Positions 44,712 to 52,340 of a stretch of DNA of 64,000 nt are shown here, piece by piece. Source of the stretch: Psychrobacillus vulpis (lineage in GTDB: Bacteria; Bacillota; Bacilli; Bacillales_A; Planococcaceae); the NCBI RefSeq assembly GCF_006861825.1, contig NZ_VDGI01000001.1, forward strand, positions 78,172 to 142,171. The letters run 5' to 3'. The notes under the pieces were generated by a model. The model was not told the DNA's origin, searched no databases, and saw only the letters and a list, made by a program, of their open reading frames with translations. Each line of letters starts with the position of its first letter. The first letter of the stretch is position 1. A program made the position numbers and the translations under genes.

Positions 44712-45161
44712 TTATTTTACTTTCTTACGAATCATATCTACATGGGGAATTCCATCTTCATCGTACTCCTCTGAATTTTTTATAAATCCTATAGATCCAT
44801 AAAAATCTTGTAGATGGCTTTGTGCACTTAACTTAATTGTATCCACATTCCACGCATTTTCTGCCTCATCTATTGCTCGATGCATGAGTTTTCTTGCCAT
44901 TCCAGTTCCACGTGCTTTTTGTTTTATAATTACCCTTCCTATTGAACATTTATCGTATTTGTCTCCATCAGGAATTAGTCGACAATACGCAACAACTTCA
45001 TCCTCTTCTATATACATTAAATGCAATGACTTTTCATCATATGAATCTAACTCTGGATAAGCACAATTTTGTTCTACGACAAAAACATCCACGCGTAGCT
45101 TCAGCACCTCATATAAACGACGTACATCGAATTCATCAAACTTTAGTAATTTCCAGGTCAT
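44712..45161 (-). CDS. GNAT acetyltransferase, ElaA family
   Basis: This 149-residue protein has the ElaA-type opening LRVDVFVVEQNCAYPELDSYD. Its acetyl-CoA loop is GRVIIKQKARGTGMARKLMHRA, followed by IKLSAQSHLQDFYGSIGF. The substrate of ElaA proteins is not established. The ATG at 45161, eight bases after GAGGGAG, is chosen; an open frame upstream reaches into the promoter of the divergent GNAT gene and is not supported. Confidence 0.88.
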   Translation of the reverse strand: MTWKLLKFDEFDVRRLYEVLKLRVDVFVVEQNCAYPELDSYDEKSLHLMYIEEDEVVAYCRLIPDGDKYDKCSIGRVIIKQKARGTGMARKLMHRAIDEAENAWNVDTIKLSAQSHLQDFYGSIGFIKNSEEYDEDGIPHVDMIRKKVK

Positions 45162-45299
45162 TTGGACTCCCTCTTTTCTATACAAAAAGACAGTTTTTCT
45201 TTCTGTATTTATAAAACGTTTTCTTTTATTATCACACAAGAGTAGAAGATTGATATAATTTTTGATATGATAGCAAAAAGAATTTAGAGGTGATTTCAA

Positions 45300-45785
45300 A
45301 TGATTAGGGCGATGACGTTTAAAGATATTGCAACTGTTCAACAAATCGCAAAGATCAGTTGGAACAATACATATAAGCATATTATTCCCGACGATATTCA
45401 AGCTCTTTTTTTAAAAAAGGCTTACTCGAGCACAATGCTTGCTAAACGAATAGAAAAAACTATTTTTTTAATAGCAGAATATGAAGGCCAACCCGTTGGA
45501 TTTGCTAATTTTACATATGTAGATGCAGATGGAGATGCAGAATTGACTGCAATCTATGTGTTACCAGAATATCAACAAATTGGATACGGTAGAAAACTAC
45601 TTCAAGCAGGACTAAAGGAAATGCCACAAGGAAAGCAGTTATTTGTCTATGTGGAAAGTAAAAATGAACAAGCGCGTATTTTCTATGAGCGCTTTGGATT
45701 TGAGTGTTTAGAAGAATTTGATGAATTTTTCGAAGGTCATCCTTTATCTACTGCGAAATATGTATATTTAATAAAGACAGTCTGA
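45300..45785 (+). CDS. GNAT acetyltransferase, PaiA-like
   Basis: This 161-residue N-acetyltransferase opens with the RAMTFKDIATVQQIAKISWNNTY pattern seen in PaiA-type and related polyamine/amino-group acetyltransferases. The acetyl-CoA motif is AIYVLPEYQQIGYGRKLLQA near residue 83, followed by VESKNEQARIFYERFGFE. AGAGGTGATTTCAA precedes the ATG. It is divergent from the ElaA gene. The substrate is not known. Confidence 0.86.
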   Translation: MIRAMTFKDIATVQQIAKISWNNTYKHIIPDDIQALFLKKAYSSTMLAKRIEKTIFLIAEYEGQPVGFANFTYVDADGDAELTAIYVLPEYQQIGYGRKLLQAGLKEMPQGKQLFVYVESKNEQARIFYERFGFECLEEFDEFFEGHPLSTAKYVYLIKTV

Positions 45786-45815
45786 AGTGATACCTCGAAA
45801 TTTGACTTTGTTTAC

Positions 45816-45854
45816 AAAGAAACACCGACCTATTAAATAGGCCGGTGTTTCTTT
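45816..45854. terminator. Bidirectional terminator after the PaiA-like gene
   Basis: A near-perfect 18-base stem AAAGAAACACCG.CCTAT / ATAGG.CGGTGTTTCTTT. Confidence 0.88.
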
Positions 45855-45924
45855 AAATTATGTTGGTTCAAACAAAAGTTTGTCGCAAGGAATTTGCATC
45901 ACTTTCAATTGTGAAGTATTAGTT

Positions 45925-46398
45925 TTAGTACATTTTCTCTGTAGAATAGTAATCTTCTTGCTCCGACAATTGAACTGGCGGCTTACGAACAAAACACATG
46001 ATTGCAGCAACATATAATAGAATCGATGTTAACGAAATAACACCAGCTAATAAACCAGCTAAAATAAACATAATTCCCGCAAGTTTTGGATTTTTATTTT
46101 TCGTTACAGAAACAATTCCAACTATGTTTAAAATTAAACTAATGACAAGTGCTATAACGAATCCCCATCCTAGTACGCTAAACAAATTAATAAATGTATC
46201 AACACCTTGCGTAATTATTTCTACATCTTGGCCTGATAACGTTGGATCATTTATGATTTCTTGTTCAAATTCAGATTTCAGCATATCATCTTGAATAGCT
46301 GCATTTCCTCCGATAACTAATAATGAAAACAGTATAATGGCAATAGTTGTAAAAATTGCACTTATAACTCCTAAAACTATTTCACCTGTACGAGACAT
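45925..46398 (-). CDS. DUF4064-type membrane protein, 157 residues
   Basis: It has four predicted helices (about 5-28, 70-94, 103-121 and 123-137) and starts with RTGEIVLGVISAIFTTIAI, the usual DUF4064 opening. An acidic outer loop (FEQEIINDPTLSGQDVEIITQ) lies between helices 1 and 2. ATG follows AGGAGGGAAATATAGT. The function of the family is unknown. Confidence 0.8.
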   Translation of the reverse strand: MSRTGEIVLGVISAIFTTIAIILFSLLVIGGNAAIQDDMLKSEFEQEIINDPTLSGQDVEIITQGVDTFINLFSVLGWGFVIALVISLILNIVGIVSVTKNKNPKLAGIMFILAGLLAGVISLTSILLYVAAIMCFVRKPPVQLSEQEDYYSTEKMY

Positions 46399-46508
46399 AC
46401 TATATTTCCCTCCTATGTTTAAAATTATATTCCATATTACTTGTACGTATTTTTGACATAAAAGTTTCGACTATTTTCAATCTTCCCTGCATAAGTTGAG
46501 ATAAACCT

Positions 46509-46534
46509 GTTTATAATCACACAAATAAGGGTAT
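46509..46534 (+). promoter_or_regulatory. Sigma-B-type promoter of a small gene
   Basis: GTTTAT (46509-46514) and a perfect GGGTAT (46529-46534) are 14 bases apart. It lies 38 bases before the start of the 32-residue gene, with a good fit to the sigma-B consensus. Confidence 0.65.
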
Positions 46535-46571
46535 TAATATACTAACACACATTATAGAAAGGAAGATTAGG

Positions 46572-46670
46572 ATGGAGAAAAATCTAATTTTTAGTCAATC
46601 TGATTTCTTTTATACATTGGCAGGTGCATCGGCATTAACAGGTATTTTAGTTTTATTTACGCATATTTAA
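46572..46670 (+). CDS. Small membrane protein, 32 residues, probable sigma-B target
   Basis: The frame runs from ATG at 46572 to TAA at 46668-46670 with GAAAGGAAG eight bases upstream. The product starts MEKNLIFSQSDFFY and ends in a single hydrophobic helix (TLAGASALTGILVLFTHI). It has its own sigma-B-like promoter and a strong terminator 13 bases after the stop, so it has the layout of a complete transcription unit. No family is recognised. Confidence 0.65.
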   Translation: MEKNLIFSQSDFFYTLAGASALTGILVLFTHI

Positions 46671-46682
46671 TATTAGAAATTT

Positions 46683-46720
46683 AAAAGGCAATCCTCTCTA
46701 AAAGAAGTGGATTGCCTTTT
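46683..46720. terminator. Bidirectional terminator
   Basis: A perfect 12-base stem AAAAGGCAATCC / GGATTGCCTTTT stands between the 32-residue gene and the NATD1-type gene. Confidence 0.9.
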
Positions 46721-46724
46721 ATTA

Positions 46725-47006
46725 TTATGCTTTTACATCATCATATTCACTAGATTTGTTAAATGCAGCAACAACGTATGAGCATACCGGCTCAATCTTC
46801 AATTCATTTTGTCGAGCATATACTGCGGCAGTATCAAGTAGTTTTTTAGCTACTCCTTGCCCCCGCAACGCATCCGAAACGTACGTGTGGTCCATAACCA
46901 TTACGTCTCCAAGTAATGTCCAAGTAATTTCTCCTAACGTCTCACCGTCTTGAATATATTGATAAGCAAATTCGTCATTGCCTAGCTCTTTGTATTGAAA
47001 ATCCAT
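46725..47006 (-). CDS. GNAT-like N-acetyltransferase domain protein (NATD1/YjdJ type)
   Basis: This is a compact 93-residue single-domain protein. It contains TYVSDALRGQGVAKKLLDTAAVYARQNELKIEPVCSYVVAAF, the short acetyl-CoA loop and strand pattern of the NATD1/YjdJ group. The substrate is unknown. ATG follows AAAGGAGTGGTAAACA. It is the last gene downstream of mhqO and may be co-transcribed with it. Confidence 0.85.
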   Translation of the reverse strand: MDFQYKELGNDEFAYQYIQDGETLGEITWTLLGDVMVMDHTYVSDALRGQGVAKKLLDTAAVYARQNELKIEPVCSYVVAAFNKSSEYDDVKA

Positions 47007-47039
47007 TGTTTACCACTCCTTTTTTGAATTTTAACATAT

Positions 47040-48008
47040 TTAATTGTTAATTGACAACGGGCGCAATCCTGCTTCAATTTGAGCTCGTTTAGGTTCTAAA
47101 AACGGCGGTAATGCTAAAGACTCCCCTAAAGATTCCATAGGCTCATCTGAATCAAAACCTGGCTCATCTGTTGCTAATTCATATAAAATTCCATTTGGCT
47201 CTCTAAAATAAATAGATTTAAAATAATAGCGATCCACTAAACCAGAAGTGACAAAGCCCTGAGCTCGTAATAACTCTTCCCATCTAGGATAATCTTCCAT
47301 AGTGGGAATACGAAATGCAACATGATGTACGCTTCCACGCCCCGGTCTTTCTATAGGTAAATCAGTTCGTGTTTCAATATGCACTTCACCTGCTGGACCT
47401 CCTGCGCCTATAGTATAAACTAAAATATCGGACATATTAGGAATATCAGAAGGATACGTGCCAGCAAGAGTAAAGCCTAATATATCCGTAAGCACTCTTT
47501 CAGTAGGAGCAGCATTTCGCACAGTAAGTTTAACAGGTCCTAATCCAACTATGGCGTTTTCTGCAGTAATTTCTTCTTTCACCCATGGCTCCCCGTAAGA
47601 TATTCCTTTTCCATCATCGACGACTAGCATTAATCGTGAGCCTTCAAAGTCTTCAAAATATAGTGTTTTTCTTGCAAACCTTTCTTTAATTTCATCATGA
47701 GGTACTCCAAATTTCGTAAATCTCTCTTTCCAAAATTCAAGTGCCTTTTCACTTTTGACACGAAACCCTGTATTACTAATACTTGATACTCCAGGATATG
47801 TTCTTCCTGCTCGAGGAATGTCAAAGTAAGTCATATCGGTACCTGGTGTACCTTTTGCGTCTGCATAAAATAAATGATAGGAAGAAGTACTATCCTGATT
47901 AACGCTTTTTTTCACTAATCGCATTCCTAATATCCGTGTAAAAAAATCATGGTTTTTATCTGCATCCGCTGTTATAGCAGATACATGATGTATTCCAGTA
48001 AGTTTCAT
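47040..48008 (-). CDS. mhqO: Ring-cleaving dioxygenase, MhqO/YdfO type
   Basis: This is a 322-residue VOC-fold (glyoxalase/dioxygenase) protein with two paired domains. It starts KLTGIHHVSAITADADKNHDF and has LGMRLVKKSVNQDS, VHHVAFRIPTMEDYPRWE near residue 215 and FREPNGILYELATDEPGF; metal ligands are the His and Glu residues in these motifs. MhqO degrades quinone-type electrophiles. The ATG at 48008 follows GGAGG. An MhqR-type operator just upstream supports the assignment; mhqR itself is not in this window. Confidence 0.9.
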   Translation of the reverse strand: MKLTGIHHVSAITADADKNHDFFTRILGMRLVKKSVNQDSTSSYHLFYADAKGTPGTDMTYFDIPRAGRTYPGVSSISNTGFRVKSEKALEFWKERFTKFGVPHDEIKERFARKTLYFEDFEGSRLMLVVDDGKGISYGEPWVKEEITAENAIVGLGPVKLTVRNAAPTERVLTDILGFTLAGTYPSDIPNMSDILVYTIGAGGPAGEVHIETRTDLPIERPGRGSVHHVAFRIPTMEDYPRWEELLRAQGFVTSGLVDRYYFKSIYFREPNGILYELATDEPGFDSDEPMESLGESLALPPFLEPKRAQIEAGLRPLSINN

Positions 48009-48030
48009 CGTTTTTTCCTCCAGTACACAA

Positions 48031-48048
48031 TATCTTGAATTCGAGATA
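48031..48048. promoter_or_regulatory. MhqR-type operator
   Basis: TATCTTGAATTCGAGATA is an 18-base near-palindrome with one mismatched pair, starting 22 bases upstream of mhqO. It closely matches the published B. subtilis MhqR box (TATCTCGAAtTCGAGATA). Confidence 0.75.
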
Positions 48049-48105
48049 TTTTTCATTATAATAACAAATAATTTTAGTATGTGCAAACCTCAGGTCGGAT
48101 AGGCA

Positions 48106-48158
48106 TTGTCCAACTTTGGATGATGTTTGTCCAACTCTAGACTATTATTGTCCAATTG
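48106..48158. repeat. Short tandem repeat, 21-bp period (TTGTCCAACT type)
   Basis: TTGTCCAACT starts at 48106 and 48127, and TTGTCCAATT at 48148, giving two exact 21-base steps. The sequence between the motifs differs. Confidence 0.65.
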
Positions 48159-48180
48159 TTTTCTTTTTAAAATAAAAAGA

Positions 48181-48212
48181 CACCCGGATTGTCTCATTAG
48201 ATAATCCGGGTG
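48181..48212 (-). terminator. Terminator of the DUF1002 gene
   Basis: The minus-strand stem CACCCGGATT / AATCCGGGTG is followed by TCTTTTTATTTT. Confidence 0.88.
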
Positions 48213-48218
48213 CAATGA

Positions 48219-49136
48219 TTAGTTAAAAATAGAACGAATGGAATCAACTAAATCTCTGAAGAAGTTTTTGACACCTTCCCAAAACCCTTCGTTGTCTACT
48301 ATTTTGCCTATTTTATCTTCAATTGTTTTGCTAAGATCATTTAATTGATCAGACCATTTGCTAAAATCAATATCCAACTGGCGAATTCGATCCATTAGAT
48401 CAATTAATAATTGGCGATCTTTTTCTGATAGCTCGATTTTTAGATTAGCAAGTTGCTCTGAAACAATTTTCTCTACCTCTTCTCGTGAAACAGGATTTTG
48501 TTCCGCAATTTGCATTTTAATCTCCGTTAATAATTCACTAACTTTTGCTTCATCGATACCCGCTTCTTTCGAAAGGATAGTTGCTACGGATAATTCATCA
48601 TTTGCTACATCTGTTCGCTCAGGGTCTAACTCTCCACCAGTTACTTCATATGCTTTGTAAATACCTACTAGTGCAGAGTGACCTGTTACTGGCTTAGGAG
48701 CAGCAATCTCCACTACTGCATCTTGAATGCCGGCAGTTAGCATTGCATTTGCGTACATTTCTGTTGTAACTTGTGTAATATTATCTGGAGTTACAATATT
48801 AATGACAAGACCTTTACCAGCATCTTTTCTCGTAATTTTGGCTGAAGAAAACATTCTTGCTGAAGCATCTCCGTCTTTTAAATACTTCGCCAAGTCTTTC
48901 CCTGTTACTTCAATTTCTTGAATGTCAGAGCTATCTGTTATTTTTAAGCTTTCTTTTACACTATTCTTTTCAGATTCGCTTAGGTTTCCACCATACACTA
49001 CTATAGGTGCACCAAATTTTTCATTAATAGGCTCGGTTTCGGTACTTCCGTCTGAGTCCGCATATGTGATGGAAGGTGTAATAAAAACTCCAAGCACTAA
49101 AATAGCTGCTATAAATGGTTGTAACAATCTTTTCAT
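48219..49136 (-). CDS. DUF1002 secreted protein, YpuA-like
   Basis: This exported protein has 305 residues. A signal peptide (KRLLQPFIAAILVLGVFI, cut near ITYA-DS) is followed by a DUF1002 domain: PIVVYGGNLSESEKNSVKES, then ITPDNITQVTTEMYANAMLTAG and SALVGIYKAYE. A helical C-terminal part (KLSEKDRQLLIDLMDRIRQL region) may form a coiled coil. B. subtilis YpuA is similar, and its role in the envelope is not defined. The ATG at 49136 with GAGGGGG upstream is used. Confidence 0.85.
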   Translation of the reverse strand: MKRLLQPFIAAILVLGVFITPSITYADSDGSTETEPINEKFGAPIVVYGGNLSESEKNSVKESLKITDSSDIQEIEVTGKDLAKYLKDGDASARMFSSAKITRKDAGKGLVINIVTPDNITQVTTEMYANAMLTAGIQDAVVEIAAPKPVTGHSALVGIYKAYEVTGGELDPERTDVANDELSVATILSKEAGIDEAKVSELLTEIKMQIAEQNPVSREEVEKIVSEQLANLKIELSEKDRQLLIDLMDRIRQLDIDFSKWSDQLNDLSKTIEDKIGKIVDNEGFWEGVKNFFRDLVDSIRSIFN

Positions 49137-49229
49137 ACAAAATACCCCCTCTTTCCTATCCATTCTCCCATTAGTACGAAAATAGGAGTAAAAAGTTCCG
49201 ATAAATCGATTCTTTTCACTCCAAAATAT

Positions 49230-50090
49230 TTACATTTTCAATTCTGTCCAGCCATCGTTTTGAACAATTTTTCCATCTTTCATTAATTTACCTAGAGCTC
49301 GTTTAAAAGCAGCCTTACTCATAGTGAACATTTCTTGGATTTCTTCCGGTGACGACTTATCTGTAAATGGCATTTTTCCACCTACATCTTTTATATAGCG
49401 GAAAATAGATTCTGCATCATCACCTAAGCGCTCATGTCTTCGAGGAAGAAGTGAACCATTTAATGACCCATCTTCCTTCACATCGATAATTCGTACAGTT
49501 AAGTCTTCCCCAAGTCTTGGTTCTTCCTTACGCTCTGACTCATGCACAAAAATACGATAATTTTCTGGCACACTTAGTAAAAACGTTCCAATTGGAAGTA
49601 GTCTATATGGTCTTGCTTGCACATTTTGGTTGAACAAAGTTGTTGGTGCGTCTATATATAATTCTTCTACACGATCTTCTGTCGCTAACCGACCAAACAA
49701 TTCTCCATCTTTATCGGTACGAAGGGTCATATATAAGTGATCTCCATTTGCTGGCCAAAGTTCTTTAATTTTCGGTAAATCTTCTGCTTTTACTTGAACT
49801 TCTTTCGATGTCCCAATATCGACAAAAGCTCCCTCTTTGTCTGAAACTTTAATCACTCTTGCCCAGCCATACGTACCTTTTTGTATAATAGGAAGCTGGG
49901 TAGTTGCAGATAAATTCCCTCTACGATCTACGAATAAAAAGACTTTTATAGAGTCATCTACTTTTAAATCTTCTGGTGCTTCTGAAGCGTTCAATGGAAT
50001 CTCCAATTCGTTATGAGAAAGTATCCACTTTGACCCCTCTTGTGCTTTCACTAGTAATGTAACTATTTCTCCTGATGCTAATTCTGTCAA
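49230..50090 (-). CDS. cvfB: S1-domain RNA-binding protein CvfB (YitL)
   Basis: This 286-residue protein has three tandem S1-like domains (for example GTYGWARVIKVSDKEGAFVDIG near residue 70) and a C-terminal winged helix (FTDKSSPEEIQEMFTMSKAAFKRALGKLMKDGKI). CvfB binds RNA and affects virulence gene expression in Staphylococcus. The start is TTG at 50090, eight bases after AGAAGGAGAT; the earlier TTG at 50114 would put that site inside the gene. Confidence 0.9.
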   Translation of the reverse strand: MTELASGEIVTLLVKAQEGSKWILSHNELEIPLNASEAPEDLKVDDSIKVFLFVDRRGNLSATTQLPIIQKGTYGWARVIKVSDKEGAFVDIGTSKEVQVKAEDLPKIKELWPANGDHLYMTLRTDKDGELFGRLATEDRVEELYIDAPTTLFNQNVQARPYRLLPIGTFLLSVPENYRIFVHESERKEEPRLGEDLTVRIIDVKEDGSLNGSLLPRRHERLGDDAESIFRYIKDVGGKMPFTDKSSPEEIQEMFTMSKAAFKRALGKLMKDGKIVQNDGWTELKM

Positions 50091-50182
50091 ATGTATCGAT
50101 CTCCTTCTGCCCAATTTCTATTTTGTTTAATTATGTTCACTATTTATCCTATAACCGCTATTTCAACAGCTTAAACAAACAG

Positions 50183-50602
50183 TTACTCATTTACATCTTG
50201 TCTCAATTCAAGAAGTTTTGATTGAAGAGAAGGATTTTCTTCTAGGAACAATACTAAATCTGCGATACGGTCAATAGAATTCCAGCTTAAATGATGTTCT
50301 ATCCCTTCTACATCATTATAAATATTCTCTTCCTCTACCCCAATTAGTCTTAAGAAGTCTTCTAACAAATCATGTCTTTTAACTAACTTCTTCCCTAGTT
50401 TTAACCCTTTAGGGGTGAGGGATAATCCTCGATATTTTTCATATATTAAGAAGCCATCTTTGTCCAATTTTTGTACCATTTTTGTAACGGAAGATGGCAA
50501 TACTGATAGAGCATCTGCAATGTCAGACACACGAGCATATCCTTTTTGCTCGATTAACATATATATTTGTTCAATATGGTCTTCCATGCTTGGTGTTGGC
50601 AT
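50183..50602 (-). CDS. mntR: Manganese transport regulator MntR
   Basis: This 139-residue DtxR-family repressor has a winged helix in residues 1-70 ([24 protein letters not shown]) and the dimer/metal domain after that. Metal ligands expected in MntR are visible: Asp in MEDHIEQIY, Glu and His in EGIEHHLSW, and Glu/His of the [10 protein letters not shown] helix. It senses Mn(II) and controls its import. No Mn transporter is adjacent. A TTGTGG-17-TAAAAT promoter is suggested before it. Confidence 0.93.
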   Translation of the reverse strand: MPTPSMEDHIEQIYMLIEQKGYARVSDIADALSVLPSSVTKMVQKLDKDGFLIYEKYRGLSLTPKGLKLGKKLVKRHDLLEDFLRLIGVEEENIYNDVEGIEHHLSWNSIDRIADLVLFLEENPSLQSKLLELRQDVNE

Positions 50603-50694
50603 ACATATCTTCCTTTCATAACTACTTCGTTTATTTTACTACATCCTGCTCCCTACCACAAATATAGATATATTAGCCTATTCCAAAACAAAAA

Positions 50695-50724
50695 AACCTT
50701 ATCTAAGAAGAAGTCGATAAGGTT
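50695..50724 (-). terminator. Orphan terminator upstream of mntR
   Basis: The minus-strand stem AACCTTATC / GATAAGGTT is followed by TTTTTTG. No minus-strand gene ends just before it; it faces transcripts that would run antisense through the lmo0937-type gene. Confidence 0.7.
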
Positions 50725-50752
50725 CTCATCATTCTTAAAAAATCAATGTAAT

Positions 50753-50778
50753 GTTTAACACTGTTTACGAAAGGGTAA
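50753..50778 (+). promoter_or_regulatory. Sigma-B promoter of the lmo0937-type gene
   Basis: A perfect GTTTAA (50753-50758) and GGGTAA (50773-50778) are 14 bases apart. It is the best sigma-B match in the window, 41 bases before the start codon. Confidence 0.75.
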
Positions 50779-50819
50779 AATTTGATACAACAAGCTCTAG
50801 ATGAAAGGATGAGTTTTGA

Positions 50820-50975
50820 TTGGGTAAAATATTATGGACTATTATCATTATATTAATCGTACTTTGGTTACTCGGTTTAGTATTAAAAATCGGTGGAGGA
50901 CTTATTCACGCGTTATTAATTATTGCCGGTATTATTTTTGTTATTCAACTAGTTACAGGAAAAAGATCACTGTAG
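50820..50975 (+). CDS. lmo0937-family small membrane protein, 51 residues
   Basis: The frame starts at TTG 50820 with AAAGGATGA nine bases upstream and stops at TAG 50973-50975. The product is two short hydrophobic helices joined by a glycine stretch (WTIIIILIVLWLLGL, then IGGGLIHALLIIAGIIFVI) and a basic end (GKRSL). This pattern is that of the lmo0937-type small membrane proteins of Firmicutes. Its promoter is sigma-B-like, consistent with a stress role. A two-way terminator follows. Confidence 0.82.
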   Translation: MGKILWTIIIILIVLWLLGLVLKIGGGLIHALLIIAGIIFVIQLVTGKRSL

Positions 50976-50983
50976 AAAAACAA

Positions 50984-51013
50984 AGGAAGCTGCCAACTAC
51001 ATGACAGCTTCCT
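50984..51013. terminator. Bidirectional terminator
   Basis: The stem AGGAAGCTG / CAGCTTCCT has a T-run on each strand and serves the lmo0937-type gene and the converging double-GNAT gene. Confidence 0.85.
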
Positions 51014-51016
51014 CTT

Positions 51017-52126
51017 TTAATTTTTTGTTTTTGCATAAATGCATGTATCACGTAAATTTTTCCCGTCAGCCGATAAAGAATCGTGATGAAGAGTTCCTTC
51101 CAAAATATAACCTAGTCTTTCTGCCACAGAACGGCTACGTACATTTTCACTATCACAGCGGATTTCTACTCTGTTTGCGTATAATTCCTCAAAGGCAAAT
51201 TGTGTAATACGTTCACAAGCCTCTGTCATTAACCCTTTGCCTTCAAATTTACTGTCTATCCAGTAACCAATTTCAAATTTCCTAACATTCCAATCTATAC
51301 GATGCAATCCAGAGGAACCTACAAATTCACCAGTATCTTTTAGAAATAAATGAAGTCTTAAATCTTTTCGAGTGATAAAATCTGCAATAGATTGTCGCAA
51401 ATTAGTAGTCGTTTCTTCTAATGTTTGCTTCTTCTGAGCAAAAGGCATCCAATCTTTCAATGCATCATGTGACTGAATAATTGATTTCCAAACTTCTTGA
51501 GCGTCCTCTATTTTTGGTGCTCGAATAACAAGACGTTCAGTATAAAATTCCTCAGCAAATGACTGATCTTCATCATTTTTTGCTTTTTTATTGAAATCAT
51601 CATCCCAGTTAACTGGTGTTGCGGTTCCTTTTAAGAAGTCATCCCTTGTCATGCCATACGTAACCGCATCATAGTAAGAACTTTCTTTCGGAGAAAACCA
51701 AGCTTGACGAAGCTGGGCTTCCTTTACAAAGCCTGCGCGTTCAAATGTTTTTCGCATTGCAAAATTATCCTGTCTTGTATGACCTTCTAATCGGATTTTT
51801 ACTTCCGGTAATTCGAAAACATACGCTGCAACCATTTTCAGAGCTTTAGGACCATACCCTCTTCCTCGCGCTTCATCTGCAATTCGTAAATCAAATAAAG
51901 GAATTTCATCTTGTAAATCGTAAATCTTTACGATTCCGACTTTACTATTCTCTTCATTTTCAACCCAAAATGTCTTTACTTCATCGGATTGATATCCGCC
52001 CTCTTCGATTGTCTTTTCTATTAATTCCCTAGCTGGATGAGAATTCCCATGGTACGGCCATGTATTTGTCGTCATAAAATGGATAAGCAGTTCTTGCTCT
52101 TCCATCGTCCATTCAGTAAGCTTCAT
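51017..52126 (-). CDS. Tandem double GNAT acetyltransferase (369 residues)
   Basis: Two GNAT domains lie in one chain. Residues 1-165 contain DEARGRGYGPKALKMVAAYVF and NFAMRKTFERAGFVKEAQLR. Residues 190-369 are RimJ/RimL-like: FYTERLVIRAPKIEDAQEVW, FVGSSGLHRIDW, GYWIDSKFEGKGLMTEACERI and NVRSRSVAERLGYILEG. Both halves keep an acetyl-CoA loop, so both may be active. ATG follows GGAGGG. Substrates are unknown; the C half resembles ribosomal-protein N-acetyltransferases. Confidence 0.85.
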   Translation of the reverse strand: MKLTEWTMEEQELLIHFMTTNTWPYHGNSHPARELIEKTIEEGGYQSDEVKTFWVENEENSKVGIVKIYDLQDEIPLFDLRIADEARGRGYGPKALKMVAAYVFELPEVKIRLEGHTRQDNFAMRKTFERAGFVKEAQLRQAWFSPKESSYYDAVTYGMTRDDFLKGTATPVNWDDDFNKKAKNDEDQSFAEEFYTERLVIRAPKIEDAQEVWKSIIQSHDALKDWMPFAQKKQTLEETTTNLRQSIADFITRKDLRLHLFLKDTGEFVGSSGLHRIDWNVRKFEIGYWIDSKFEGKGLMTEACERITQFAFEELYANRVEIRCDSENVRSRSVAERLGYILEGTLHHDSLSADGKNLRDTCIYAKTKN

Positions 52127-52161
52127 TTTATTCCCTCCAAACATACTACTTATTTCTCATA

Positions 52162-52340
52162 TCAAATACGCCTCGGCGTAATTGTGCCCATATCAAGTAA
52201 GGAAGTTAGCCTAAGAACGTCGCGTCCTTGCGACAATGGCTAACTGACCTGCATCATGCAGGCCTCAGCTTGCTCGATAAATCCCCCTAAAAATCTGTGG
52301 CATCCCCCGGAGGCTTTAAATTTATTCAGCTGGGGTTTTC
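52162..52340. repeat. Intergenic repeat family E, copy 1
   Basis: It starts TCAAATACGCCTCGGCGTAA and ends GGAGGCTTTAAATTTATTCA. The same framework recurs at 58378-58466 with a shorter centre. This copy holds an extra centre with the hairpin GTTAGCC / GGCTAAC around CGTCGCGTCCTTGCGACA, followed by CTGCATCATGCAG. Its edge runs into the 3' end of cadA and provides the stop codon. Confidence 0.65.
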
